Shown: positions 1-11,937 of the stretch, piece after piece
Numbering within the stretch: the stretch's first letter is position 1
Layout of the letters: each line of letters opens with the position of its first letter
NCBI GenBank assembly: GCA_010356995.1
Contig: ML996689.1
Span: forward strand, 1,143,228-1,207,227
Direction of reading: 5' to 3'
From: Trichodelitschia bisporula
Lineage: Eukaryota; Ascomycota; Dothideomycetes; Phaeotrichales; Phaeotrichaceae
DNA: 64,000 nt
Program-made: the position numbers and the translations under genes
Notes under the pieces: model-generated
What the model was told of the DNA's origin: nothing
Seen by the model: only the letters and a program-made list of their open reading frames with translations
The model's database searches: none

Positions 1-1752
1 AGTTTGTGTGAGAATGTTGTATGGTGTGTCTGAAGCTGAGTGGCAAAGGGGACAGGAGAGGTCGTATCATATGTGGGCGCAGCAGTGGCCATTTGGGCCT
101 GAGAGGACGAACATGAAGCACAAGCTGCCAAGCTGGGCTTTTCCTTCATTTGTTACGACAAAGAAGAGCAAGTTTGATGAGCAGGGGAAGCGCGAGGAGC
201 CTGTTGCGCAGAGAGGGGATGAGTTGAACGGGTTGGTGATAACCGAGTGTGCACATTTCGTCGATTTTGGCTTCCGAACATATATATCTCTCGTCGGGGG
301 CCATGTACTAACCACGGCTTCCGCAGCTTTGATTTTCCAGGATTCGTGCCTTTTAGCAGCACTGACTTTAAGAGCCGCAGCTCGGAGCATATCAACGCGA
401 AGTTCGCACCGTCAGAGCAACTGCCCCAGTTCCGTGGCGCAGACTCCTTCGAGCCACCCCCGACTTCGACCCGCCGTCGCGCCAAAGCGTCCCCTACGCG
501 CCGTGCCTCCCGCACACCAGGTCCTACCAGCTCGCGCGATGGGGGCAAGGACTCAACGGGTCGCAAATCGGTGCCACCCATGGGCACGGGGTACGCGCCG
601 CCGCCGCAGGTTCCGCCCTTCCCCCCCGAATTCCGCGACCAGAAATTCGACAAAGACCAGTGGAACAACGTAGCAAACCCGAGCATGTTTGCGCCAATGC
701 CGTTGTTTACCACAAAACCAACTGCCCGCCCCAAGTCACCCACGAAACCGAATTCGGGCGCGAGCCGCCGCTCGAAGACGCCGACTGCTCGCGCGCAGCC
801 GCCGCCGCCGGCACAGGACGCTAAACATGCGGCTCCGCCGCCGGTGACCGTGTCGGATGAGGATGAAGGTGTTCCGATTGGTGCGGCCTCGCCGCGGGCG
901 CATCGGCACTTCTCGCCTATTGATGTCGATCCCATGGATATTGACTCCGAGCCCGTAGTCCCGGTTGCACCGCCGAAGATGCAACCCCCTCCGCCCCCCC
1001 CTCCGCCTCCCCCGCAGCCGCCGAAAATGCAACCCCAGGCACCGCCGCAGCAGTTCCCGTTTCCAGCTCAGCAGCAGGCGCAGAGCCAGGCTCAGCAACA
1101 GCAGCCGAGGGATCCGCGCAATGTGTACGTCGAGGCGAGGGCGAGGCCTGAGTGGCATGCTGTGAATAATCAGCCTACCACTTCTGCTGCTGCGAATGGT
1201 ACGGCTGGCACGACTGGCACAGCGAAGACAACGGGCACGAACGGTACCCAGTCGACATCTCGGAATATTGACCTGAACGACCTGCAGGCGCACCTGCGCG
1301 AAGTACGCGACACCCAGCCAGCCTTCTACTTCCCCTCCCGACCCGGCTCTCACCCCTCCAAATCCTTCGTTCCGCGCGCCCCAAGCCTGCCCGTCGCGCC
1401 CGTCCCACCCCCGGTACCTTCGAAAAACATGCCCATCACTCGGAGTGTATGGAGCGCCTTCGTAGCCCTTTTCGCACGGTACATGAGCGAGTGGAATCGG
1501 TTTGAGACGGTGGTGCAGGGGCACTTTGCCGCACGACTTACGCTGGGGAAGGAGCTGGAGCGGGCGGATGTGCTCAATGCTCAAGGGGAAAGGGCAGAGG
1601 GCGTGGGGGTTGAGAGTTATTTGAAGGGGTTGAGGGAGGATAAGGTGCTGAGGGAGAGGTTTGATGAGGCGAGTCGCAGGCATTTGGGGGCTGTGGAGGA
1701 GTTTGCGGGGGTTAAGGGGAGGGTTAGGGGGGAGGGGTTGGTTGAGGGGTAG
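1..1752 (+). CDS. Probable DnaJ-type (fungal J-domain) protein, 3' part only
   Basis: The last exon is clear from about 327 (acceptor CCGCAG after the branch site GTACTAAC) to the stop at 1750-1752. It encodes a Ser/Pro-rich protein with a Pro run and Gln-rich tract near residues 240-290 of that frame, then a C-terminal block with WSAFVALFARYMSEWNRFE and later YLKGLREDKVLRERFDEA. From memory, that block (W..YM..WN.F...HF.AR, then Y..G..ED..V...W..A...H) is the conserved tail of fungal DnaJ-domain proteins; the J domain would lie left of the window. Bases 2-240 are open in another frame and contain EWQRGQERSYHMWAQQWPFG, which reads like an upstream exon, but its donor could not be fixed. Function as a chaperone cofactor is inferred from the tail only. 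Confidence 0.55.
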
Positions 1753-2800
1753 GGGTGTGTGAAGATGAGATTGGGGTACGGTCTTTGATCTTTGGGTTTC
1801 AGCATTGGGCACGAAGATGGAAACTTGTGTGAAGGACTGGGATAGGCTGTTCTGAGCTTTTGCATCAGCATTTTTAGGCTCACGGGCGGTGTTACGGGTT
1901 GTTTCCTCATGTCGGCGTCTGAGAGCATGGGCTGCGTGTGCATATTTCATGGTCAATGGGCGGCGGTTGTACAGCATTCGGATGTCTTTTTACGATGGAT
2001 GAAGGAACTGCCCTGGTTTCCTGTACGACGAGTTGCGCGATGATTAGGTGCCAGCTGGGGAATGAGTAGGAAATGACACTCTTGTATGTGTGGAAATTTG
2101 TTGATGGTGCTACTTTTCTCGTTCTTCATCTTGGTGGACTAAGTCTCTAGGGCTGGTTTTCTGTTTTCTTTCTTTTCATTTGGGACTGTCTTGCGTCAGT
2201 GAGCCATGAGCCGTTCAGTTGATAGAGGACGTGCTCCGCTGTAACGTCACAGCATGCCTCATGACGCACAAAGAGTATATATACCAGTCATTTCTCATAG
2301 CTCATTCGATGGGGGCTTCTCCTCCCGTTCAACTACACCATCAGCATGTCCATCAGATATGTATCCGCTGCCGAAGGTTCACTCGTCGAGGAAGAGGGCT
2401 ATTGAAAGGAAACAGCATATGTGGCAGGTAGGAAGTGTTACTTCTCATCGATTGATGCAGTGAGGTCCCTTGCTCGCCGATCTCATCGGTGTGTAATCTC
2501 CAGGCAATACGTCCGACCATGGTACGTACGTGCTGCCTGGTGATTGCATACCAGTCAGGTGGGCGATTAGAGGCCTCGCTGCATCCATCGATGGGGAATA
2601 ATACTTCTTACTGCTGCACATGTATGGAAGTGTTGTACAATAGGAAGCTACAGCGCAATATCACAGCCACATATAGAACCATCATCAAGTCATTTCTCAT
2701 CCTCGGAGCCTCAGCAGCCATGCGTGATACAACGCCACCATATCAACCTCACCCCACCTCAACTCCCACGACCATCTACACAGACGCCACCCCCAAACCA
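1753..2800. other. Intergenic, convergent 3' ends
   Basis: This is the 3' flank shared by the left-edge gene (+) and the APSES gene (-). It holds T-rich stretches expected of 3' ends and a TATA-like run at about 2274-2284 with no convincing gene behind it. The overlapping open frames here have no recognisable protein features. Confidence 0.5.
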
Positions 2801-4384
2801 TCAAACACTAGCAACCCTAACCCTCTTCCCCATCCTCAATCCAAGCAACAACTCCGCCGCCCTCGCATCCCCACTCTCCCTTCCCCCCCTCCCCCTACCC
2901 CTCTTCCTCCGCTCACTCCCTCTCCTCCCCAGAACCGTCCCCCCATCACTCTCCACCAGCCCTAACCCCCGCTCCTGCATCTCGTCACCTCGGTCCCGCT
3001 CTCGCCGCGGTGCCGGCGCGGGGGGGAGGAGCCTACCGGTAGCAACACTCTCGAGGGTCCGACCAAAGGGAGGGCCATGTCCAAGGGGGCCGCTCTGGCC
3101 GAGTGGCGCAAGGTTAACAGCCGCCCAAGTCGGCGGCGCAAACCGCGGCGTGCGTGATCCATGCACATCCCCGCGCGGCTCGCTCCACGGCGGCCCCGCG
3201 GGCACCGTCCTTGGACTCACGCCCGGACTCCCTGCCCCACCCGAGCTCCAATCCGTGTCAGTCCCGTACCCGCTCTCCGCCTCTTCCGGGCCCCGGGCGC
3301 GGCGCGGCGCGGGTTGGAGGGGCTTGAAACGCCAGGTTGGTGGCGGGGAGGCCGGGGAGGGAAGGCCCAGGGCTAGCGGCTCCGGGTCCAGCATTCGTGG
3401 GTCTGGACCTAACGGTCCGGGCCCTGGACGGGCATCGGCGCGGGCGAGCCAGCGCGCTGTCTCGGCGGTGCAGTGGCGGATGATGGCGGGATCGATTTTG
3501 AAGCTTGCGAAGCGGGGGTCGGAGGGCGGGATGCAGGTCTCCGCGAAGGAGGGACCGAAGACGGGGGTTAGGGCGTGGCGGATTGGGTGGCAGAAGGTGC
3601 GGGCGACGGCGAGGGCGCAGGCGTAGGGCATCCAGTAGCCTGGGGTTGGGTTAGTAGAGTCGTTGAGAGGGGTTGCGTGAGGGGAGGGGCGGACCTTGAG
3701 CCGCGAGGGCGCCGCCGGTTATGCTGTGGCTTATTTCGCGGAGGCCCGGGTTCAGGTTGAGGACTTTAGCTGGGGTGGTCTACAGGTGGGTTAGTGGCTG
3801 AGAAAAGAGGGAGGGAAGGGAACGCGCCTTGGAGTACTTGCAGCACTTGAAGAAGGGCGTGATGCGCACAAGGCCGACGTTGTAGTCCCACATCACGGTA
3901 TACTCCTTGTCCTCACCGGGAATCTTGAAGGTATACTGAAACACTGCAGCCCGTCAGCTCATCGCCCTCCCCTCAGGGAATCAATCAAGCGGAAAGAGCC
4001 GCACTGGCACTACCCACCCTCGAACGCATCCCGCCCGGTCTTGGTCAAGAACGTCTTCTTATCACTGCTGTACGGAATGTGGTGACAGTAGTCCGCAATC
4101 TCTCCCCGCGGATACACACTGAACTCGGCATGCCGTGCCGCGAGCTCCGACCCCGGCGCTGCCTCGTACGGCGGGAACAGTACCGCACCTTTGGTCGCGC
4201 CCTTGCGGAATATCGGTGCGTCCTTGGGCTGCTTCGCGACACGCTTGGGCGGTGTTGGAGCGTAGGTCGGCTGGGGCGCTCGCAAGGCTGAGTGGTGGTT
4301 CGGCACGACCGTGCCGCGTGGACGCCACTCGGCCGGCGACGGCGGCGGAGGCGGAGGCGGGTTGAGCAACGCGGCAATCTTCAT
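2801..4384 (-). CDS. APSES/KilA-N DNA-binding transcription factor (Xbp1-like group)
   Basis: Four exons: 4384-4018, 3943-3828, 3779-3695 and 3639-2801, giving 468 residues with every junction in frame. The start MKIAALLNP fits the usual short N-terminus. The HTH-APSES domain spans about residues 50-225: [16 protein letters not shown], then [77 protein letters not shown] and [17 protein letters not shown] with RHALTPVFG. The remaining ~240 residues are Pro/Gly/Arg-rich and look disordered. These proteins are nuclear regulators of growth and development. The second intron (3827-3780, 48 bp) has a GC donor (AAG|GCGCGT) rather than GT; the third begins GTCCGC. A very long gene-free region lies upstream. 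Other APSES subgroups are possible. Confidence 0.88.
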
Positions 4385-7300
4385 GTCGTCGGCGGCCTCG
4401 GTTGGCGAGACCCGAGTGCGAGTTAGGAACCTGCAAACTGCTTCGGAGTAGCGAACTTATACGGCTGTGGGACTGTGCGATCAAGGCCTGTCGGCGTGAT
4501 GCTGGTGCTCTTTGATGCTAGTCGCGGACAGTTGTCGGGTGGATGCGTGAAAGCGGCCTTTGTGTGCTGTGCAGTGGGACGGGAGAGGGATGTTTGTGGT
4601 GGTTAGGGGCGGAGGTGAATCGTCGAGGATGGAGGGGCGATTTGTCACTTTCTCGTGATATGCCAACAACTGCGGTAGGCACCGCAGCTTGATTGTCCTG
4701 TGCTGTCCGTTCCGGGCCTGGCTTGCTCACTTGCACTGCTGACGCCGTTTGGCGATAGGGCCGTGATTGGGCGTTTTACGCTCACTGCCTTCCCGCGGGT
4801 CGGGGGGGCTCGTTTGGTCGCTGCACGGGACTGAGGGGCGGAGAAGGGAGACGGAGGGGATGCGGAGCAATCGCTTGCTCTCAGGGAAGCAGAAGAAGGG
4901 TTGATATCGCGCCCGTCGGCTACGGCACGGCCTCGCCTTATGGTCCCCCCGTTCAGCCGCCGGGCCAGCTGCTAAACACGGCTCCCGAACGCCAGCTCGA
5001 GTGCTAGTGGTCTCACAGCAGCACTCGCCTACCCACCGTACGCCTGTCAAACAAGGGCCAACAGCGATCACGATTTGAGTCAGCGCCACGTTTCTCAGAC
5101 ACAGCCAGGGGGAGGAAGGGGATTTGTCAGGTTGCATTGGACGAGGCCGCGTGCGTTGTGTGGTTGACAGAGGCGAACACAGTGATGTTCGACTGAGGTG
5201 AGTACAACGATACCCGGGACTGCTTTCAATGCTGCGTGCTTTCAATGCCGTGCAAGACACTGCATCACCGCCCGCGCAACCGAGATCTGTCAAGCACACC
5301 CCCCGAGCGAACGCCTCGCAACACCCGCGGGCCCGCGTTGCAGACCGCTCCGCGCAGGCAGCCGGCTAGACGATCGGTTTGGCAGCTGTCTCTTGCCCAC
5401 TACGCTGCGTCACTACGGCCTTTCCCCGGGCGTTTGGCTAACAAACGCACCGCGCCGCTGCCTGTCCCCACTCACTCCCCCCAGGCATCAAGCGCAAGCA
5501 GTGCGGCTGGCTGCGTTGCGTCGGGCAATCAAGCAACGGGAGGGGGAGGGGAGGGTGAAGAGTTGGGCTCGCTGGCCGCAGACTCGATGCGTTCGGCTCG
5601 CACATGAGGCAGAGCACGGGCGGCTCGCGGGGGTTAAGCGGTGGTTCGTGAAGCGGGCAGTGAGAGCGAGGTCGAGGAACGGTGCTGGACAGAGCCGGGT
5701 TCTGCACTGAGCGGGACAGGTGAGATCCCAGGTCAGATGTTCTGTTGCACTCGTTGAGCCGGTGTCTCGCGCGCGCACCGCGCCGCCTGGGGACAAAGAA
5801 CGACGGCGTTTCACGCGCAGTGGGCCGAGGATACACCGCTCTCGTTGTTGGCGGGAGGGCGAGAGACAGGTGGGTCGCTTCGCCTGTAGATCGGGATCCA
5901 GGACAAGTCAACTGCGCTCAAAGCGGGACGAGGAATAGGAGCAGAGAAGGGAGAGGAGCCAGATCGCCCTGCTCTCCTGCTCACCACCGGCCCGCGCCTC
6001 TCAGGTCTCTCGACCCTCCCCAAACCCCCTTCTAGAGGCCCCACCATGCCTCCACACATCCTTCATCATCCAGCCCAGCCCAGCCGTCGCACCCGTCGCG
6101 TCACAACCCGCCCGCTGGTCGCGTAACGCGCACGATCCGCATAAAAGCTCCGCACCCTCGGCCCGCTCATCACACACCGGCCACAGCCCCTCGCTCCCGC
6201 GTCCTCCCACCCTATCCCTCCGTCCCGCCCATCCACCTGCCCGGAATAGAGCCCTGGCCGTCTCACACGCACGCGTTCTCGCGCCGCTTTAGGCAGCAAC
6301 GTGGGGACCGGACTCGTAGGTCGTATGTGACGAGCACTGCACTGCGACGTGCAGAGGAGGGGGAGATTGAGGTCAAGGCCGCTGCTACGGTGGTATGGGA
6401 CCTTGCGCCGGCGGAGATTAGACGGGACGAGGGGCGCGGGCGGTGCGTTTGCGTGTCTCGGGAAGGGGTGATGAAGGCCAAAACCGGGATGCCGCGCTCG
6501 AGCTCGAGCTCGCTCGTATTTTTCGAGTCTTCGCAGCCCTGAAGACCACGGTTGTCCCCGCGGCAATTCGGAGCAGCTCTGTCGCCCACGCCCCGCCCGA
6601 CCCGCCGCGGTCTGTACCACACTCCCCGCGCCTCATTCGAGGTCGCTCACCCCGACCACCCCGCCCGCTCTCCACCGCCTCGAGCCACACGCTGCAACAG
6701 CCCGCGCGCTAGCCGCTGCAGCCCAATGTGCGCAAGCCATGCGGGGTACGCCTGCAGTGAAGCGCGACGGTGACAGGTTGGTTACACGGATCGGTGTGGT
6801 GGGACAGGTTAGCGCGGGATAGCGCGGGGAGGCGCGCGGAGTGAGAGCGGAGTGAGGCGTAGGGTTATTAAGCGCGGTGGTGAGGGTTGAACAGCCGCGC
6901 TGTCTGGACTGTATTAACGACGAGCAGTTAAGCGCGGCCCTGTCGAATAGTGGCGAGGGTTGGTTACAGCCGCATCGTGCGGACTGCATAGAAGAACGCG
7001 CCTTCCGCGTTACACGCTCAGCCTCGATTGCGCTTGCATCTGCGTGCGGGCATCAAAAAGCACACATGGCCGTGCGTCCACCGTACGTCGTCGTCGGCGG
7101 CACATAGATCTTGCGCATCCCGCAGCGGGCGGAGAATAATTCAAATACCCCGACTCGCGCAAAATCTCCGGCTCCGGCGGGGCGTGCGACGATGCCCCTG
7201 ACACCGTTGTGGGTGCGACGGTCTCGCCGCATGTCATGCCCCACATACCACGCTGTGAGCGAATGCCTGGTCGAGAATAGCAGCTGCGGCGGTTTGTTCC

Positions 7301-7464
7301 ACAGTCACGGCGCGCGGCCCGGAGCGCGCGTCCCGATACGCTCCCGCTCCGTTAAATGGACGCCGAGCCGGGACTAGGGTTGATTTGAATTCCCCGACAG
7401 GTGGGATTGGCCCTCGGTCGACGCTTTCTGGAGAGTAGTCAGCGGAGAAGAATGGAGCTATGGT
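4385..7464. other. Gene-free region upstream of the APSES gene
   Basis: About 3.1 kb with no open frame showing protein-like composition or a family motif. Overlapping frames on both strands are Arg/Pro/Ser-rich, as expected of non-coding GC-rich DNA. Local features are a short direct repeat with GCTTTCAATGC at about 5221-5250 and a diverged ~70-bp direct repeat (GAGGGTTG...ACAGCCGC...GGACTG) at about 6884-6930 and 6954-6995. It probably contains the APSES promoter and leader; fungal developmental regulators often have long leaders. Confidence 0.5.
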
Positions 7465-8160
7465 GATCGAGGGAACATTAACCCTGATGGTTTTAGGGCC
7501 GATTCACACCGGACTCGTGTGATGTGAGGAACGGAGAAACGAATGTAGCACTCTAAGCATTACAAGTCCGTGGAACCGATGGAGGCTGAGCGAGGTAGAC
7601 GACCAGCTGCGTGGATCGAGGCACTGTTGGTCGTGACAGTGTTAGGACCGATAGCATCAAGCACGCTTGCAATCGGCCGGAAGAAGCGAAGGTAGCATCC
7701 ATGGAACTACAGCCCATGAATCTGAAGTCTGATGTAGACGAGGGGTTGCATTGATCAAGGTACCGTTAGCCGTGATGGTGTTGAGGACTAATCACATCGA
7801 GCTCGCCGACAATGAGAACTGAGTAACCAACGTAGCATCCTGAGAACTACAGCCCACGAACCTGAAGGAAAGATAGAGAGATGGACGATGTGTTGTGTTG
7901 GTCGTGGGAACGTTAGCTGCGACGGATGAAGGCCGATCACTTCAGGCTCGCGTGCAGTGGAAACGAAGGAACGAATGTAGCATCCCGAGCGCTACAATCC
8001 ACGAACTGAAGAAGAGAGGGCGAGGTAGTTGGAGAGGTTGGGTTGATCGAGGGAGGATTGGTTGTGGTGGTGTGGACCGATTACGTCAGGCTCGCTTGCG
8101 ATGAGAAGGAAGGAACGAATGTAGCATCCATAGTAACTACTGACCCATGAACCCATTGAC
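7465..8160. repeat. Degenerate tandem array, five units of about 145 bp
   Basis: Units are recognised by a GATCGAGG-like start near 7465, 7614, 7753, 7900 and 8045 (steps 149, 139, 147, 145) and by the core GTAGCATCC (GTAGCACTC in unit 1) near 7545, 7692, 7832, 7977 and 8121 (steps 147, 140, 145, 144). Between them are conserved GGACCGATCAC, GGCTCG and GAAGGAACGAATGTAGC segments, and after the core comes AACTACAGCCCACGAACCTGAAG or similar. Units differ by many substitutions and small indels, so the array is old. No protein frame runs through it. Confidence 0.85.
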
Positions 8161-8310
8161 CCACCAAAGCAAGCGCACAAGTAGATCCGCAAGCTCCTAT
8201 CCAGACAAATCCAACATAATGAGCCCATACTGACGACGATTCCTCGTCTCTCGCCCCTCAAACCCTACCTCGCGTTACCTTTCGTCGCCCACCATCAGTG
8301 AGGCACACGC

Positions 8311-9240
8311 TTACTTGGCCGCGCCATTCGCTTGCAGCTTGAGCTTCTGAATACGCTCCGCCGTGCGAGATACCACAGCCTTCTCATCCCAGATAAACAG
8401 CACGCTCGGCTCCTTGATGGTAGCCTGGCTCCAGCGCGCAAAGTTAGGCAGCTTCAGCAAGCCCGCCTTGACCGACGACGGGAGGACCTCAGCCTCAGAG
8501 AGCGCGAAGATGCGGAGCAGGAACGGGGCGATGTTAACCTATCAGCGTCAGTCACCTAGACATCAAATGACTAGGAGAGAGTGCCCACCTCAGCCAGCGT
8601 CAGCTTCTGCGCACCCCCAAAAAACGGCCCAGCATCCTTAAGCAGCGGCTCAATCTCCTTCTCCACCGCGGCTACCCACTCGGCCGCCTTGGCCTGGCGC
8701 TCGCCTTCATCGGCGGCGCGGAAGAGCGCGAACATGAAGGAGCCGATCTTGGTGTTCCATGTGTCGACGAAGAAGTTGATGCGCGCGCGGGTCAGGGCCG
8801 CGGTGGGCGACGCGTTGCTGGCCGGCAGCAAGTGCGATGGGTTCAGGTCGGCGAGGAATTGCGCGACGATGGCGGATTCGGTGATGATTTCATCCTTGAG
8901 TTCGCCGTCGCTGTACTTGATCGACGGTACGAGACCGCGCTGGTGTGCGGTTAGTAGGGGCTCGGATGGAGTGGGGTGGTGGTTAGGAGTGGAGGTGTGG
9001 CGTGTGGCGCATGGGATTGGAAATCGGGTGCGGGGTAAAAATTGATGAGGGTGCGGGGTAGCTTGAGCTTTGGAATTACGGACGACGTACAGGATTGACC
9101 TCCAGGTACCACGGCTCGCGGGGCGTGCTCAGGTCGATGATGACCTCTTCGTATTCAAGCCCAAGCTCGCGCAGGGTGATGTGCGCGCGGTGCGCATACG
9201 GGCAGCCGTGGTTGGTGTAGAGAGTGATCTTCGGGGCCAT
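8311..9240 (-). CDS. Glutathione S-transferase (omega/fungal soluble type)
   Basis: Three exons: 9240-9091, 8939-8589 and 8538-8311, giving 242 residues. The N-terminal thioredoxin-like half starts MAPKITLYTNHGCPYAHR, with a CPY active-site motif (Cys13) as in omega-like GSTs, followed by EVNPRGLVPSIKYSDGE, which carries the cis-Pro and glutathione gamma-glutamyl contact region. The helical C-terminal half contains NFFVDTWNTKIGSFMFALFR and ends at a stop just inside 8311. The enzyme should use glutathione in the cytosol, for conjugation or thiol transfer on xenobiotics or oxidised thiols; the Cys rather than Ser/Tyr centre favours thiol transferase or dehalogenase-like chemistry. It is divergent from the TauD-type gene with a 1.1-kb spacer. 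Substrate unknown. Confidence 0.9.
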
Positions 9241-10341
9241 GATTGCAATGTCGGTTGCGAGATCACTGAGATTTGGGATACAAAATCAAGAGTTCAACTG
9301 AGAATTCAACTGAGAATTAAATGTTGAACTTGTATTTGGCTTCAGCGTCAAGTATGGCGCGCAGTTCACAATTCATATACAAAAGCACGCCTCCTGCTCG
9401 CACACATCGCGAGCGCCGCTTTGCGATCTTTGATTAATAATGCACGGAGCGGAGAGAGTTGCATCGGTCCGGTTGCGGATCATGGTAGATGCCGCGCGGA
9501 AACGGGCGGAGCTGCGTCAGGGAGCGGGGAGCGGAGGGTTAATTATGTCCGTCTTGTCTCCTCTCTGTACCCCATTTTTTGAATGGAGTGGAGCGATGAG
9601 TTGTGGAGATGGTGATGATGAAGTTGTAGGTGGTGAAGATCGATGCAACGCAAATTACTCAACACAGGTCAGATCCCGCTGTGACACTGCAGCGTCGCAC
9701 AGCTGAAACACCACCACCAACCTCCCGAGACCCCGCTATGCAGGCTGCGTGTGACTACTCCGAAAGAGCACAACAAGAATAAGGCCACTACGTACAGCAC
9801 GTCTCACAGCACGTCTTTGACCCTCAATGCCGTTCCATCTGGACTCCCATGTTCCTTCGGCCTCATCGCTGCCTCAGTCCGCAGTTCGCCTACGAACAAC
9901 CATCGTGCTCATCACCGACCAGGATCTGGCATCACGCAAACCATCGACCCGATAGCGAAATAGCTCTTCTCGCCCATCCACTTCCCGCGCGCCAACGCCC
10001 ATCCCCCACCCAACCCTACCCACGTCCATACCCACGCTGGGGATAAGCGTGGGCGCCGGCTAGCTCGGCACACAACCCGCAACGCCCACAACGCGACATC
10101 TCAGCGCAGCCTTGGTGCTGCACCATCGAGCCTATGATTGGCCATCTCTATCCCATTTTTGGAGATCGAAAGGCTGGAAAGGCTGGACCCCGCATGGTGT
10201 GATTGCGCGTGAGTCTGGTGCAAGGCAGTCGCGTGGGTGCGATATCGCGGGTTCGAGGGAAGAATGAGGGTATATAAACTCAGATAACAAGTAGATAGGA
10301 GTATCACAGCAGTAGTTGAGACGCTTGAGCATCCAGAAGCC
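9241..10341. other. Divergent intergenic region between GST and TauD genes
   Basis: About 1.1 kb holding both promoters. The TauD side has a TATA box; the GST side has AT-rich sequence with repeated AATTCAACTGAGAATT at about 9294-9320. No open frame here looks coding. Confidence 0.6.
10270..10279 (+). promoter_or_regulatory. TATA box of the TauD-type gene
   Basis: GTATATAAAC lies about 65 bases before the ATG at 10342, a good distance for a fungal TATA element and a short leader. Confidence 0.6.
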
Positions 10342-11543
10342 ATGGCCACCGAGACCCAAACCCAGACCACCACCCTCCCCGACCGCACTGCCGAGACGCA
10401 GCACCGCGAGCCGTTGAAGCCTAAGGGCTTGCTGGATCAGTTCAAGAGCTTTGACGTCACGCCTGTGATTGGGCGCGAGTTCCCTGAAGTCAATCTCAAG
10501 GAACTGCTGCGCGCGCCGAACTCCGATGAACTGATCCGGGACCTGGCCATCACGAGTGAGTGTCCCCTCCTTCCCCTTACCACATCTAATCCGACTAGTT
10601 TCCCAACGCGGCGTTGTCTTCTTCCGCAAGCAAGACGACTTCGACAACGAACTCCAAAAGGAGCTGGCGCAGCGCCTCGGCGAACAATCCGGCAAACCCA
10701 AGACCTCGGGCCTGCACATCCACCCCGTCTCCAACAGCGGCCGGCGCCTCGGGGGCAAAGATGACGAAATCAGCGTCATCAGCAGCGAACAAGCGAAGGA
10801 AATCTACAAGAACCGTTTCAACAACCTTGCTGGCGGCAACAAGAGGCAGTCTGCTAAGGGCGGCTGGCACTCAGATATCACCTTCGAGCCTATCCCGAGT
10901 GACTATGCCATCCTGCGGCTTACCGAGTTGCCGTCTACGGGTGGCGATACGCTCTGGGCATCTGGGTATGAGTTGTATGATCGTCTGTCGGAGCCGTACC
11001 AACAGTTCTTCGAGCGTCTGACGGCGACGTATGCGCAGCCGGGTTTCGAGCAGGCGGCCAAGGACAGCGGATTCGAGCTGTATAGCAAGCCGCGCGGCGC
11101 GCCAGAGAACGTCGGCTCGGAGCTCATCGCCCAGCACCCTGTTATCCGCACCAACCCCGTCACAGGCTGGAAGTCTGTCTTCGCGGTCGGCCACCACGTG
11201 CAGAAGATCAACGGCTTGACGGACGAGGAGAGCAAGACGGCGCTAGATTGGTTTGTGCGCCTGATTGTTGAGAACCATGATCTGCAGGTGCGGCACAAGT
11301 GGCAGAATCCGAATGATCTTGGTGAGTTTGTGCTTCCCTTGCTTCAGAGCTTCATAGCAGTGCTAAATTGGCCTTTTTGCTGTAGCCATCTGGGATAACC
11401 GCTCGGTGTACCACACCGCAACCTTCGACTACTTGGGCCTGGGTCCGCGCACCGGACAGCGCGCTGTTAGCCTCGGTGAGAGGCCGTACTTTGATCCATT
11501 GAGCAAGTCGCGCCGTGAGGATCTGGGTGAGGTGGTGCCATAG
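10342..11543 (+). CDS. TauD/TfdA-family Fe(II)/2-oxoglutarate dioxygenase (sulfonate dioxygenase-like)
   Basis: Three exons: 10342-10555, 10599-11321 and 11386-11543, giving 364 residues. The metal triad is visible: GGWHSDITFEP gives His162 and Asp164, and NRSVYHTATFDY gives His322. Arg338 in GPRTGQRAVSLGERP is placed to bind the 2-oxoglutarate carboxylate. The segment ISQRGVVFFRKQDDF early in exon 2 is the family's strand with FFR. Family members such as yeast Jlp1 release sulfite from alkyl sulfonates such as taurine; others act on aryloxyalkanoates or other acids, so the substrate is open. It is probably cytosolic: no signal peptide or membrane segment is seen. The divergent GST neighbour makes sulfur metabolism a reasonable guess. 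Confidence 0.9.
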
Positions 11544-11937
11544 GCCAGTCGCTGTTTCCTAGATAGTCAATTTCATGTGCCCTTGCAACCCATCATATAC
11601 TTCTCAAACTCATGGCACACCGCTTCGAACTCATCGCGCACCTCTTCGAACCCATCGCGCCTGCCAATATCCCACCGCGACTAGCCTTTCGGGCCACTGC
11701 AACAGTACGGGTCGCTATCGGAGGTGGGAAAATCTGTTTCTGTATAGTAGAACCCACCGCTGCAGCTACCAATGCATGATAAAGGCTCCATGTAGCAAAA
11801 CATGAACATCGCACTCCAATGCTCTGTTTCGCCCTTATATCGCGTCATTATCTGTCTTGTTCTCAGTCTATTTTCTCTTGTTTCTGTGCTTCCCTTATAT
11901 GATTTCCAATTATCTGGCTGTTTTTCATAGTTTCCTG

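Noticed and set aside
736-1977. 413-codon minus-strand frame opposite the left-edge gene
   Set aside because: Arg-rich antisense shadow of the Pro/Gln-rich coding exon on the plus strand.
2271-2290. TATA box at about 2274
   Set aside because: No gene begins within several hundred bases on either strand, so it is probably an AT run.
5198-5710. 170-codon frame in the region upstream of the APSES gene
   Set aside because: Overlaps equally long frames on both strands, with Arg/Pro/Cys composition expected of GC-rich non-coding DNA.
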